Of a stretch of DNA of 62,498 bases, positions 25,040 through 32,626 are shown piece after piece. Source of the DNA: a virus. The stretch is taken from IMG/VR virus record IMGVR_UViG_3300037840_000097, positions 1 to 62,498 of that record. One strand, given 5' to 3'. The notes below the pieces were generated by a model that saw only the letters and a list, made by a program, of their open reading frames with translations, did not search any database and had not been told where the DNA came from. Made by a program: the position numbers and the translations under genes. The number at the start of each line of letters is the position of its first letter. Position 1 is the stretch's first letter.

Positions 25040-25894
25040 TTGAAAGTATACTTTTGCAACTGTGGTGAATCATGGCTCGGTAAAGGTGCACCATTAAAAG
25101 CAAAAACTCACCACGCACATTATAAATCGATCCACCGTATTCTCCCCGATCAAGAAATTATCCCAGAACCTCAAGAAATTCACGAAGCAATGTTTCACCA
25201 CATACATATCTTCAATTACACAGAACAGAAAAGATTCATTCCAAAAGATTTATCCAAGTGGCAACGAGAAAAAGACATTGTACTAAGTCTATACAACATT
25301 GATTTAACAAATGTAGCTGCGACAATACACGCTAAACTACAGCTTACAGCTTTGAACACAACTCCAGCCGCTGTCACACGTTCATACTGGATGACTTGCT
25401 TAGATTGTGGATACACTGCAATTGGGGTAGGAGCAGCATATGAGTCAAATTGGCATGCTTGCAGTACTAGACATCGCGTTGCAACGTACGACCCTATTCA
25501 TAGGGTTATTAATCTTATACCCCTTCCTGTAAAGAAATCCGCTCAACCTCGCTTCACAGAATTCAAGGTACAGCAACGCTATCCATTCACTTACTTACCC
25601 TACCAGCATCCACATTGCAAGTACGATAATTGGAGAAAATGCCAAACCACGTGCCACGTACTATATAAAACATACGTTTCACAACACACAACAACTTCTG
25701 GCCTTGTAGATCCCCCCTACGAAGACCCATATCGGGATTTTGTAGAGAAAGACATTATAGCTAAGATGAAAGTTATTCCACAGGCAGATTTACTTGCAAT
25801 TTGCAGCTCAGACTTCGACCCTGTAAAACAAAGAGAAGAAATAATTACAAGGGCAGCTCAAGCTATTTCGAAAGAAGTTGCATCCAATGAATGA
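25040..25894 (+). CDS. hypothetical Zn-ribbon protein
   Basis: 284 residues from a TTG at 25040 that has GAAGGA eight bases upstream. The frame stays open back to 24767, but that part has no ribosome site and looks non-coding. The protein opens with a cysteine pair (KVYFCNCGESW), has a second ribbon (MTCLDCGYTAIG) and a third Cys/His cluster near HPHCKYDNWRKCQTTC. It may be a multi-ribbon nucleic-acid-binding protein. It is the first rightward gene after the control region. Confidence 0.6.
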   Translation: MKVYFCNCGESWLGKGAPLKAKTHHAHYKSIHRILPDQEIIPEPQEIHEAMFHHIHIFNYTEQKRFIPKDLSKWQREKDIVLSLYNIDLTNVAATIHAKLQLTALNTTPAAVTRSYWMTCLDCGYTAIGVGAAYESNWHACSTRHRVATYDPIHRVINLIPLPVKKSAQPRFTEFKVQQRYPFTYLPYQHPHCKYDNWRKCQTTCHVLYKTYVSQHTTTSGLVDPPYEDPYRDFVEKDIIAKMKVIPQADLLAICSSDFDPVKQREEIITRAAQAISKEVASNE

Positions 25895-26192
25895 ATTAGA
25901 TATGTTCGAATTTATCAAAGATCCCGATAACATACACACCTTCAAAAAGATCAAATCCAGAAGTAAGATTACAATGGTAACTTATTCTGAAATTATGAAT
26001 AAAAATGAACTAGAACAATTTCTAGAACATCTAGGCTCCTTCTTGAAGGCATACAAAGATATGTCCATCTTTGTAGAAATTCGATACATTTCACATCGTA
26101 CAGGGGAAGTCCCTAAAAAGTCACACATCTACAAAATAGGTAATGGAAGCGTACACGATCTAAACGAACCTACTCCTGGTAAAGACTACTAA
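25887..26192 (+). CDS. hypothetical protein
   Basis: 101 residues from the ATG at 25887, overlapping the previous stop by eight bases. Mixed helical and beta, Lys/Ile/Ser-rich, with no Cys; includes VEIRYISHRTGEVPKK. No family recognised. Part of the rightward small-gene run. Confidence 0.65.
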   Translation: MNELDMFEFIKDPDNIHTFKKIKSRSKITMVTYSEIMNKNELEQFLEHLGSFLKAYKDMSIFVEIRYISHRTGEVPKKSHIYKIGNGSVHDLNEPTPGKDY

Positions 26193-26193
26193 A

Positions 26194-26328
26194 ATGCTCA
26201 GGTGCCATTCTGGATGCGACTTACCGATATTTGGGATCGTCTTCCATAAGGAGCAGGCATATTTACTGTGTATGGAGTGTATGGAAGAATGGGCCAAGAA
26301 AGTATTAGAGGGAGATGATGAGTACTAG
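26194..26328 (+). CDS. very small Zn-ribbon protein
   Basis: 44 residues beginning MLRCHSGCDLPIFGIVF and continuing LLCMECMEEW. The CxxxC and CxxC pairs match a pattern also seen in the 26489 and 26805 products (C..C, about 20 hydrophobic residues, CxxC), suggesting paralogues. Overlaps the next gene by 11 bases. Confidence 0.65.
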   Translation: MLRCHSGCDLPIFGIVFHKEQAYLLCMECMEEWAKKVLEGDDEY

Positions 26329-26488
26329 CTTTACATGCTACGTGTGTCACGGGACGTTTGAGAAGGCGTGGACAGACGAAGAAGCGCGTGCCGAAGCCGC
26401 TGCCTTGTGGACTCCAGAGGAGCTCGCGGTGGAAGGGACGGCCGAAACGTGTGAGGAGTGTTTTCAGGCGTTCTTAGGGTGGGAATAA
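26318..26488 (+). CDS. very small Zn-ribbon protein
   Basis: 56 residues: FTCYVCHGTFEKAW, an acidic helix, then CEECFQAF. The pair of CxxC motifs flanking a helix is a common small phage zinc protein. G+C of this gene is clearly higher than its neighbours. Its TAA overlaps nothing but abuts the next ATG (TAAATG). Confidence 0.7.
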   Translation: MSTSFTCYVCHGTFEKAWTDEEARAEAAALWTPEELAVEGTAETCEECFQAFLGWE

Positions 26489-26794
26489 ATGAGCCTACGT
26501 GAACTTTTCCCCAAGCTCGTTTGTAATTTCCCTTGTAACCCAGAGCGCATGGGTAAGAAATTTCCAATCATAGCTATAGTCCTGTCAGGACCTGTTGGTT
26601 ATTTTCTATGTGCATCGTGCATATTAAAAAACCTAGATTTCTTGAAAGAGAAACCTAGGTGTCACTTACAACATAAAACGCCTAAATCAGCAATAGGTAT
26701 AGTGTTAGATATGAATGCTCCATCACGCCCAGCTTTGGGATTCTGTGCTGAGTGTATGATCAACCGAATAGACATGGTTCGCCGAGGATACTAA
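26489..26794 (+). CDS. double Zn-ribbon-like protein
   Basis: 101 residues made of two similar halves: VCNFPCN ... FLCASCIL and RCHLQHKT ... FCAECMIN, each a C-C/H-x-C-x2-C pattern about 20-25 residues apart. The halves look like an internal duplication of the 44-residue protein at 26194. Function unknown. Confidence 0.65.
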   Translation: MSLRELFPKLVCNFPCNPERMGKKFPIIAIVLSGPVGYFLCASCILKNLDFLKEKPRCHLQHKTPKSAIGIVLDMNAPSRPALGFCAECMINRIDMVRRGY

Positions 26795-26804
26795 GGAGAT
26801 TAAA

Positions 26805-26954
26805 GTGAGTAAAATTGTTTGTGAATTTCGGTGTTTCAGAAATGCGAAACTTAAGAATGTTGCAGTGGATCGTGTCCTATCTCAAAAGAAGATGCGTTTC
26901 ATATGCGCTAAGTGCTTGGCAAAGCGCAATAAGCGGATGGGAATTCCAGACTAG
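26805..26954 (+). CDS. very small basic Zn-ribbon protein
   Basis: 49 residues from a GTG with AAGGAG seven bases upstream. VCEFRCFRN and FICAKCLAKRNKR form the same spaced ribbon as the 26194 and 26489 products, in a strongly basic protein suggestive of nucleic-acid binding. Last gene of this rightward run; it converges with the leftward gene ending at 26959. Confidence 0.65.
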   Translation: MSKIVCEFRCFRNAKLKNVAVDRVLSQKKMRFICAKCLAKRNKRMGIPD

Positions 26955-26958
26955 CGTT

Positions 26959-27378
26959 TCATCTCCCTCTCACCAACAGCTTCGCCTCCAGCACAAATAC
27001 TTCCTCACACATGCCCTTGTCAATCATATCTTGAGCTACTCTCTCAGCATGTTTAATATCGTCGAACCTCACAGTGGGTGGGCGATCAGACTCTGGATTC
27101 CACATGATGTAGAATTGCTCTGATGGTTCAGAAACAGTAAGAGTCTCGTCATGTTTAGAGAACTGACCATTTATTTCCTTGGGAAACATGATTTCTTCTT
27201 GTTTAGCTCTTACAAAGTCAGCCAGACCTATCAGAGCCTGCATTTGTGAGGGGAAATTATTGATGGGAACGGGAATAGGCTTGTCTCCAATATTTCCTTT
27301 ACACACTTCTTCTAATTCAGAAGCCAATTCCTCCATCGCAGCCATACTCTCAGGGTCCCTATCAGCGTGGAACCCCAT
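26959..27378 (-). CDS. hypothetical protein
   Basis: 139 residues, acidic, with a helical N-terminal half (AAMEELASELEEVCKG) and a beta-rich QFYIMWNPESDRPPTVRFDD segment followed by a helix containing KHAERVAQDM, a layout like small hypothetical WYL-free phage domains. No family recognised. Confidence 0.65.
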   Translation of the reverse strand: MGFHADRDPESMAAMEELASELEEVCKGNIGDKPIPVPINNFPSQMQALIGLADFVRAKQEEIMFPKEINGQFSKHDETLTVSEPSEQFYIMWNPESDRPPTVRFDDIKHAERVAQDMIDKGMCEEVFVLEAKLLVRGR

Positions 27379-27387
27379 ACATGCTCC

Positions 27388-27576
27388 TCATTTGGGTATC
27401 GGTCCTAGCGTCCGTGGGCGGAAGAAGGCTGTTGGGCAGAGCATGAGTTTAATGACGGGTTGAGGAATGTCGGCGCTATCAGTCACGGAAAAGCCATGGA
27501 TGGTTTGTATGAGTACATGATCTTCTGCCTTGTACCCGCACACGCATCGCTGCTTGCTATTCTTGGGTTGTAACAC
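27388..27576 (-). CDS. small hypothetical protein with CxC
   Basis: 62 residues, starting MLQPKNSKQRCVCGYKAEDH. One CxC and one later Cys. The 3' half is hydrophobic and Pro-rich. Overlaps the preceding gene by 20 bases. Function unknown. Confidence 0.55.
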   Translation of the reverse strand: MLQPKNSKQRCVCGYKAEDHVLIQTIHGFSVTDSADIPQPVIKLMLCPTAFFRPRTLGPIPK

Positions 27577-27811
27577 TTTTTATCCAATCCGGGTTACTTT
27601 GGAATATTCCTTCTCCCTCAGCATACTTACAATTCGCGTTGTCACAGGCCACCCACCAATCCCATTTAAGACCTTCAGGGCGTTGTAGACATAAATCTTC
27701 ATTACAGTTGTATGTACTAACATGTGAGCCACACTCTGTACATCGCTGATCGGTACAACAGTCTAAGTGAATGTCCTCAGATGCCTGAGTTATAAGTGGA
27801 TTATTCTCCAC
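27557..27811 (-). CDS. Cys-rich small protein
   Basis: 84 residues with eight cysteines (DCCTDQRCTECG, NCNEDLC, ACDNANC), enough for two zinc sites. Central WDWWVA is aromatic. No recognised family. Overlaps both neighbouring genes slightly. Confidence 0.6.
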   Translation of the reverse strand: MENNPLITQASEDIHLDCCTDQRCTECGSHVSTYNCNEDLCLQRPEGLKWDWWVACDNANCKYAEGEGIFQSNPDWIKSVTTQE

Positions 27812-28202
27812 GTCGCACAGCCTCCGTCAGACACTCCTCATCACCACACGTAGGCGACAAGCTATGCGCAAGCTCATCGAGCCGACACAACGCACATTGC
27901 CCATCTTCATCACAATGGCAGCGCCATTTATCTCTGTTAGAGTTAGAATCTGCAATTATATCATGAAGCGAGTCACCGAGACACACCACACAACCCTTCA
28001 GTATCTTGTGTGGCCTGCCGGAATCTATTTCGTGGGTGTCAGCCTCTATAGGTTTAGGTGGGTTATCCCGAGTGTATATAATGAGTTCTCGGAGAACTTG
28101 AGAAGCTTCTGGAGAAATGTAAGCTTCCATTTGCTGGACAAGCTTGACACCTTGAGTTACTAGATGTGTATATTGGTCTTTATTCAAGCACTTTCTCCTC
28201 AT
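27801..28202 (-). CDS. hypothetical protein with C-terminal Cys cluster
   Basis: 133 residues from the ATG at 28202, just after the upstream stop. The N-terminal half is helical (LVTQGVKLVQQMEAYI), the C-terminal half holds CVVC, CHCDEDGQCALC and CGDEEC, consistent with two zinc-binding groups. A longer frame to 28349 overlaps the previous gene and is unlikely. Confidence 0.6.
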   Translation of the reverse strand: MRRKCLNKDQYTHLVTQGVKLVQQMEAYISPEASQVLRELIIYTRDNPPKPIEADTHEIDSGRPHKILKGCVVCLGDSLHDIIADSNSNRDKWRCHCDEDGQCALCRLDELAHSLSPTCGDEECLTEAVRRGE

Positions 28203-28206
28203 TATA

Positions 28207-28584
28207 TCACACCGCCGCCCCAAACCGTTGAGCAATAGTGAGGTACACATCGAGCGCCACATAATCAAAAGATCCAGTGTTGCCCAGACGGTCATCTTTA
28301 CCCTCAATTGGCGCATCGTCCCAACATACAGTTCCCTTGGTGAATCCATTTACTAAACCAGGTGCCATGAACGGATCTACCATAGGTCCTTGTATACTGA
28401 GGATACACAGCGTGTCCCATGGTATCACCGTCAAGTCAACCACACAGTGTGCTTGTTGTGCTTCTTCGCATGTGAGCCCCGTTCCACGTGTATGTTTGCA
28501 ATAGTAAATGGTGTTACCACCGTAGCCAAGCACAGCAAGCGGCGGTTGGGATACTTTGCAGCGTTGCCAGCATTTATCACTCAT
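28207..28584 (-). CDS. hypothetical protein with Cys cluster
   Basis: 125 residues from the ATG at 28584, which gives an ATGA overlap. The N terminus has CWQRCKV and CKHTRGTGLTC, the rest is beta-rich and hydrophobic. No family recognised. Late part (GSFDYVALDVYLTIAQRF) is helical. Confidence 0.6.
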   Translation of the reverse strand: MSDKCWQRCKVSQPPLAVLGYGGNTIYYCKHTRGTGLTCEEAQQAHCVVDLTVIPWDTLCILSIQGPMVDPFMAPGLVNGFTKGTVCWDDAPIEGKDDRLGNTGSFDYVALDVYLTIAQRFGAAV

Positions 28585-28781
28585 GAGAAAATTATCCACT
28601 TTCCTAGTTTTGTAATGATCCACAGCACAACGTACATGCCCCAGAATGGAACCCACCTAGCAGCTACGCTTTCTGGATCTGGTCCTAGTAACGCACGCTC
28701 ATGCTTGTAAACATAGCGAGCAATACCACACCCTATTAAGAGATAGACCAAGACAACAACAAGACTGCAGATAAATCTCAT
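28581..28781 (-). CDS. membrane protein, two transmembrane segments
   Basis: 66 residues from the ATG at 28781. Hydrophobic segments at about 2-22 (ICSLVVVLVYLLIGCGIA) and 45-62 (GMYVVLWIITKLGKWIIF) flank a short charged loop. TGATG overlap with the upstream gene. Function unknown. Confidence 0.65.
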   Translation of the reverse strand: MRFICSLVVVLVYLLIGCGIARYVYKHERALLGPDPESVAARWVPFWGMYVVLWIITKLGKWIIFS

Positions 28782-28909
28782 CACAGATACGCCGCATAGC
28801 ACACAAAGCCACCACGCGCTTTGATAGCTATAGGATGCGAAACACCACGTTGCACAGCCAGCCGCAAAGCCTTATCCTTGCTGCGAGTCGCAATAAATAC
28901 AGAGGGCAT
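28781..28909 (-). CDS. very small hypothetical protein
   Basis: 42 residues (MPSVFIATRSKDKALRLAV...). Both ends are one-base TGATG overlaps with neighbours, which makes it credible in spite of its size. A possible short winged or helix-turn-helix-like piece (LRLAVQRGVSHPIAI) cannot be confirmed. Confidence 0.55.
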   Translation of the reverse strand: MPSVFIATRSKDKALRLAVQRGVSHPIAIKARGGFVCYAAYL

Positions 28910-28995
28910 CACTTACCCATATCCTTCCGACAAGCAGCACAGAGGATGAGTTTGGGGTTGATTTCTTTACCACACCCCATACATGGAACAGTCAT
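28909..28995 (-). CDS. 28-residue Zn-ribbon micropeptide
   Basis: MTVPCMGCGKEINPKLILCA is followed by ACRKDMGK, giving CxxC at both ends: a complete minimal zinc ribbon. Start and stop overlap neighbours (TAATG and TGATG). One of the smallest likely genes in the window. Confidence 0.6.
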   Translation of the reverse strand: MTVPCMGCGKEINPKLILCAACRKDMGK

Positions 28996-29213
28996 TAGTA
29001 CCCACCTCTCTCAGCATGATCAGCACAGCTGTCACACTGGTAGCCACGTTGCACATCGAGCCGCGTCAAGACATTACGTCGTTTACACGTTGGACACGAC
29101 CGATTCCGTGGGTTGGACTTGGTAGCAGCACGGAGGGCCGAGCCAGGATTTGCGAAACCCACTCCATCGATAGGCTCGTAGTCGTCCTCGTAGTCGTCAC
29201 GGTAGTAGCTCAT
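28995..29213 (-). CDS. Zn-ribbon protein with acidic N terminus
   Basis: 72 residues. An acidic, Tyr-rich start (MSYYRDDYEDDYEP) leads to a ribbon formed by SCPTCKRRN and YQCDSCADH. Overlaps neighbours at both ends. Probably an adaptor or nucleic-acid-binding protein. Confidence 0.65.
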   Translation of the reverse strand: MSYYRDDYEDDYEPIDGVGFANPGSALRAATKSNPRNRSCPTCKRRNVLTRLDVQRGYQCDSCADHAERGGY

Positions 29214-29416
29214 TTGTGTTCCTCATGGATAGATTTTGCGTATTTGACCGTTTTTCCGAAGAAAGCTGCAAATAGTAGCTGTTCTTTGGAGCATGTGTCA
29301 CAGTATTCTGATCGTTTACCTCCTACAAAGATAACTTCGAGTGTCGCTTCATTCTCACAGCGGTTTAATATTTCGAAATTATTCGAGGGAAGTAATGCAA
29401 TGCACGTTGTTCCCAT
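29210..29416 (-). CDS. small hypothetical protein with CxxC
   Basis: 68 residues from the ATG at 29416 (a GTG at 29419 is equally coupled). It has a single YCDTCSKE plus two earlier Cys, beta-rich first half and a basic helical end. Function unknown. Confidence 0.6.
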   Translation of the reverse strand: MGTTCIALLPSNNFEILNRCENEATLEVIFVGGKRSEYCDTCSKEQLLFAAFFGKTVKYAKSIHEEHK

Positions 29417-29739
29417 CACGCATTACCATCCGACCCGCACACCCCACATCGTAAGTAATACGAGTCGGTGTCGTCGGTCTGGTGGTTGCAGCGGTGTTCG
29501 ACGATCTCGTCGATCTGTGTTTTGATGCGGTCGAGACTGTTCTTGAGGTCTTGGGCTTGCTCTTCGAGCGTGGAATATCGATACACGAAGTCGTCATCTT
29601 CGTAGGTTTCGTTACATTCGCAGTCGAAACCCATGACATGAGCAGCTTTATGGTCCCTAAGAATTTTGATGGCTGTTTGAATATCACTGGAATCCCAATA
29701 TGATTCGTGACGAGGTATAACTGGTAGTGTATCTTTCAC
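29416..29739 (-). CDS. acidic helical protein with C-terminal CxxC
   Basis: 107 residues from a GTG with GGAGG seven bases upstream. A central coiled coil (LEEQAQDLKNSLDRIKTQID) and C-terminal RCGVCGSDGNA. DCECNE near residue 39 adds more Cys. First gene of the leftward run that starts at the 29.74-29.98 kb divergent region. Confidence 0.65.
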   Translation of the reverse strand: MKDTLPVIPRHESYWDSSDIQTAIKILRDHKAAHVMGFDCECNETYEDDDFVYRYSTLEEQAQDLKNSLDRIKTQIDEIVEHRCNHQTDDTDSYYLRCGVCGSDGNA

Positions 29740-29854
29740 TTGTGTTCCTCCGTTTCGTTCCTCTTAAGGTTTTCTCCACCCGCAGCAACCAACCTTCTGT
29801 GCGCAGGCGAGCGAACTCGGGTCGGAGAAAGACTTAGGTCAGGCGCGTAATTGG

Positions 29855-29871
29855 CCTAGAGTGAATCTAGG
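29855..29871. promoter_or_regulatory. inverted repeat (possible operator)
   Basis: CCTAGA and TCTAGG flank GTGAA in the 245-base divergent gap between the 29416 and 29985 genes. It lies about 42 bases upstream of a predicted rightward -10, where an activator or repressor could bind. Confidence 0.35.
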
Positions 29872-29912
29872 TGCATCACGACTCTTACGACTGTACAGCT
29901 ACCTCACTTATC

Positions 29913-29921
29913 TGCTATACT
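29913..29921 (+). promoter_or_regulatory. extended -10 promoter, rightward
   Basis: TGCTATACT is an extended -10 (TG-N-TATACT) 64 bases before the ATG of the 29985 gene. The -35 position has only a weak CTGTAC-like match, normal for extended -10 promoters. It would drive the rightward 30.0-32.1 kb genes. Confidence 0.45.
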
Positions 29922-29984
29922 TATCGTGTATGAGTCACCTCTGACAGTGAGAAGCAGGGGCCGTCTGTAAGTTTTGAAGGAATC

Positions 29985-30272
29985 ATGCAGCAGAATAATC
30001 TAGAACCTTGCAGACTGTGTGGTGTAGTGTATAAAGAACACCATACAATTTACGTAGATTTAGGACACCCCTTTGAAGCTTCTTGGTTCTATACATGTGT
30101 TAATTGTGAACATTCAGGTGCAGTGTATTCTGTAGCTACTACAATGTACCATAAATATGACGATTATGGACATGCTTTTAAGCCTGGAGAACTCTTCATT
30201 GTAACTTCTGTAGTTAAATACGACATAGTTGATGATAGACTGAAAGCAGAGTTAGAATATACCCGTGGTTGA
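29985..30272 (+). CDS. Zn-ribbon protein
   Basis: 95 residues, GAAGGA before the ATG. CRLCGVVYKEHH and TCVNCEHSG, 26 residues apart, make a ribbon; the rest is Tyr-rich beta and charged. First gene after the extended -10 promoter. No further family assignment. Confidence 0.65.
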   Translation: MQQNNLEPCRLCGVVYKEHHTIYVDLGHPFEASWFYTCVNCEHSGAVYSVATTMYHKYDDYGHAFKPGELFIVTSVVKYDIVDDRLKAELEYTRG

Positions 30273-30382
30273 AAAGAGTTAAGGATACTAACCAATCACA
30301 CGTAAGAGACAAATTGGCTGCAAATATTAAAGCAAGATTAAAAGCTGAAGGACGTTTAGTGATTGAAGAAATAGATGCCTAG
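30269..30382 (+). CDS. small basic protein, TTG start
   Basis: 37 residues from a TTG that overlaps the previous stop as TTGA. Lys/Arg-rich helix (RDKLAANIKARLKAEGRLV) ending EEIDA. Its last bases overlap a 12-codon frame (ATGCCTAG) in the same manner as the 30636 gene overlaps the 31042 gene, so the 3' end may be a partial copy of that junction. Confidence 0.45.
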   Translation: MKRVKDTNQSHVRDKLAANIKARLKAEGRLVIEEIDA

Positions 30383-30412
30383 ACACCAGACCTATTATCA
30401 TGTAGCAAAATA

Positions 30413-30643
30413 ATGGAGTACCTTATCCTTAGTTCAGGAACACAGAAAGCTAAGAAGAAGCATAGATGTAGTTGCTGTCAGAAAATCATCAAACCAGGTG
30501 ACACGTATTCTAGATGGGTTGGGATATCTGACGGAGAGTTCTCGGTATACAAGTGTCACAACAAGACTGGACATTGTGGAGATAACATAGTGCAAGACGA
30601 TGAGTATGGGTCATACTGTGATATGTGCGACATCTATGTCTAA
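30413..30643 (+). CDS. Cys-rich small protein
   Basis: 76 residues. HRCSCCQKII and CHNKTGHCG and YCDMCDIYV provide seven Cys, likely two zinc sites, with a beta hairpin (DTYSRWVGISDGEFSVYKC) between. The pattern is like small phage proteins of unknown function. ATG overlaps the stop of a 12-codon frame (TAATG). Confidence 0.65.
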   Translation: MEYLILSSGTQKAKKKHRCSCCQKIIKPGDTYSRWVGISDGEFSVYKCHNKTGHCGDNIVQDDEYGSYCDMCDIYV

Positions 30644-31049
30644 CTTACCCGTCTCTCAACCTGCAAAGATACCTCATAACTGGCGTTTTTCATTCCAGCC
30701 TCATGGTAATGGTTATCTTCTTACACTCGAAGCCCCGATTATAACTAATTTTCCCTTGGAAATGGGTACAACAGAGCTACATAGTTTAGAAGTGAACGGT
30801 ATGTTGTTTACTGATTGCGTGGTCATTCCAGATTCTTTTTCCTATAAGCGTAATCACTTAGTTGAGTGTGTTATAAAGATATATGCTCAAAGCATGAGAT
30901 ACATTGGAAAAAGAATTCCTGTGTCTATTGGAGGAGAGTGGGTAGGCGGACCTGGTATGTATACCTTTGAGCGAAATGGTAAACCAGCATCTTGCACCCT
31001 GGCTGATGTTGAAGAATTAAAAGCTTATCAAGAAGCATTAGATGCCTAG
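30636..31049 (+). CDS. hypothetical beta-rich protein
   Basis: 137 residues from the ATG at 30636, overlapping the previous stop by eight bases. Beta-rich throughout (WRFSFQPHGNGYLLTLEAPI; GEWVGGPGMYTFERNG). No catalytic motif. Ends EALDA, overlapping the next ATG. Confidence 0.6.
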   Translation: MSNLPVSQPAKIPHNWRFSFQPHGNGYLLTLEAPIITNFPLEMGTTELHSLEVNGMLFTDCVVIPDSFSYKRNHLVECVIKIYAQSMRYIGKRIPVSIGGEWVGGPGMYTFERNGKPASCTLADVEELKAYQEALDA

Positions 31050-31224
31050 ATACCCAGAAGACCCAGAAGCTGCTCAGGTCTTGCGGAGGCGTATCTGTGA
31101 GGTTATTAACGAATGCCACCGCATCGAGAACGATCCTAGATACTCTGCGTCAGCTATCCTTGCACGACATATACGGTTGATTGCGATGGGACAAATACCA
31201 ATTAAGAAAGGAACACATGAATAA
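31042..31224 (+). CDS. small helical protein
   Basis: 60 residues, basic, helical (MPRYPEDPEAAQVLRRRICE). Overlap of eight bases on each side with neighbouring genes. Function unknown. Confidence 0.6.
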   Translation: MPRYPEDPEAAQVLRRRICEVINECHRIENDPRYSASAILARHIRLIAMGQIPIKKGTHE

Positions 31225-31348
31225 ACTTCGTCACCAAGTGGATAAGCACTGCGAATGTCCAGGGTGTGCGGGAGCACGTCAAGAAAGAGCACGGAACAAC
31301 GAGAAGCCTCGTGCAATTACGGTAGGGGTGAGAATCAAGAAGAAATGA
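31217..31348 (+). CDS. very small basic protein with CxCxxC
   Basis: 43 residues, AAAGGA before the ATG. HCECPGCAGARQERARNNEK shows a compact Cys cluster in a strongly basic peptide, suggestive of RNA or DNA binding with zinc. Ends IKKK. ATGA overlap with the next gene. Confidence 0.6.
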   Translation: MNKLRHQVDKHCECPGCAGARQERARNNEKPRAITVGVRIKKK

Positions 31349-31494
31349 CACGAGAAGTATGTGCTCGTCATTGTCTTCGAACGACAGCAGAAATACCTCC
31401 CTGTACTAACTTCAAGAGATGTACCTGTCACGACAACGCTCGTCACTGTGTACATTGCTTGCATTCGGAGGAGTGCCATGGCGAAAGGAGCTGA
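31345..31494 (+). CDS. very small Cys-rich protein
   Basis: 49 residues with nine cysteines and five histidines (VCARHCLRT, CTNFKRCTCHDNARHC, CVHCLHSEECH counted over the same stretch), probably two zinc ions. Start chosen at the ATGA overlap (31345); an in-frame longer reading to 31255 belongs to the shadow of the previous gene. Confidence 0.6.
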   Translation: MTREVCARHCLRTTAEIPPCTNFKRCTCHDNARHCVHCLHSEECHGERS

Positions 31495-31984
31495 ATACTG
31501 GAATCAACCAGATTATAGTTATAGAAAGAAAGGCATGTTACCCGCTGTTCACACTATGCAAATATGCATCCAAGATTACTTGACAGATGCTGGTTTAAAA
31601 CCTACAGTAGCTGAACATAGCGCAATTGCTCAATTATTAACGACCATGAGAGAAAGAGCTTGGATGACCGAAGCACGCTACGAGCGGTACACCCGTGCTG
31701 TTCTTGCACGTATCCAAGAACACATGCAAATGCCGCACACCGATCTAAATGTCCTTCACGCACCACTGAAGTGTATGTTGTGCTCGGAATTCAAAGATTT
31801 GCAAGATGTACGTATTCGAGAGAACATTGCTTTTACTGGTGAACCTTGGAGAGACGATTGTCCTAAGACTATGGTAGTAAAATACCAGGATGTCTTGCAG
31901 TGCCCGGCGGAACGCATCAGGGATATACGTTTAATTGAGACGTCGCCGAGTAATCGGGCTAGAGGACATGGACCAACTGCATGA
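31478..31984 (+). CDS. hypothetical protein with C-terminal Cys pair
   Basis: 168 residues from the ATG at 31478, preceded by GGAGGAG. Helical N-terminal two-thirds (TVAEHSAIAQLLTTMRERAW), then CMLCSEF and later Cys. Similar proteins with a helical start and CxxC occur in many phages without known function. Next gene starts in its stop (ATGA). Confidence 0.65.
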   Translation: MAKGAEYWNQPDYSYRKKGMLPAVHTMQICIQDYLTDAGLKPTVAEHSAIAQLLTTMRERAWMTEARYERYTRAVLARIQEHMQMPHTDLNVLHAPLKCMLCSEFKDLQDVRIRENIAFTGEPWRDDCPKTMVVKYQDVLQCPAERIRDIRLIETSPSNRARGHGPTA

Positions 31985-32151
31985 CTAAGTTAGAAGAGCA
32001 ATTATCTGGAATTGTTCAAGAGGACCTGTTCGCTAAGTATCTTAGTGCAATTGCAATGTATAGAGCACGTAAAATAGTAGCAGAAACTTTGTTACAGATA
32101 AAACGGGATAGAGTGATGAAGTATAACATGCTGGAAGATGGTGATTTATGA
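31981..32151 (+). CDS. small helical protein
   Basis: 56 residues, fully helical and charged (MTKLEEQLSGIVQEDLFAKY; QIKRDRVMKYNMLE). ATGA overlaps on both sides. It is the last AT-rich gene before the GC-rich insert that begins at the very next codon. Confidence 0.65.
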   Translation: MTKLEEQLSGIVQEDLFAKYLSAIAMYRARKIVAETLLQIKRDRVMKYNMLEDGDL

Positions 32152-32408
32152 GCACCCCAGACCCCCAGGCCCTCGCGGATGAGATCGAACAATGCTGGGG
32201 TTATTCAATCAAGATTCCGACGCGGATTCCGAAAGAGACCGTGCCGACCATCATCGCCGCTCTCCGTCACGAGTGCCCGAAGCCTGATCCCCGCGCTGAG
32301 GTAGCCCTACGACTGCTGGAGATTTGCGAGGACGTTACTGGGCAGAATCGTGCTTACGTTGCGGGCCTCCTCCGCGAAGCACAGAAAGCCGACGACAATG
32401 TTCGATAA
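32148..32408 (+). CDS. hypothetical protein, GC-rich insert
   Basis: 86 residues (MSTPDPQALADEIEQCWGY ...). Helical, with IPKETVPTIIAALRHE and LLEICEDVTGQNRAYVAGLL. From its first codon the G+C rises abruptly, marking the left end of an inserted block. Function unknown. Confidence 0.65.
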   Translation: MSTPDPQALADEIEQCWGYSIKIPTRIPKETVPTIIAALRHECPKPDPRAEVALRLLEICEDVTGQNRAYVAGLLREAQKADDNVR

Positions 32409-32577
32409 CCCTGAGTCGGATTATCGCGCCCTGCAAGAACACTACAACGCCAATAAGCCGCACGAGTACGTCGGTGCGGAGGTTGATATTGGCGTTGGTT
32501 CAGTGTTCGAACCGTGCCATCTTTGCGGCCGTGAAAATTACGAGAGCATCCACCAAGCACAGAAAGGCAGTGAGTGA
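32398..32577 (+). CDS. small protein with CxxC
   Basis: 59 residues from the ATG at 32398. A short CHLCGREN near residue 41 follows an acidic part (FDNPESDYRALQEHYN). Overlaps the previous gene by 11 bases. A 17-codon frame (32577-32630) links it to the HAD gene by TGATG and ATGA overlaps. Confidence 0.55.
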   Translation: MFDNPESDYRALQEHYNANKPHEYVGAEVDIGVGSVFEPCHLCGRENYESIHQAQKGSE

Positions 32578-32626
32578 TGCGAGAGTACGTGGTGATATTG
32601 AGGCTTCGTGCCGAGTCGGAGGGGCA

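Noticed and set aside
26815-27123. 102-codon plus-strand frame
   Set aside because: Shadow of the GTG-started Zn-ribbon gene at 26805-26954 and of the converging gene; the shorter frame has the ribosome site and the cysteine pattern.
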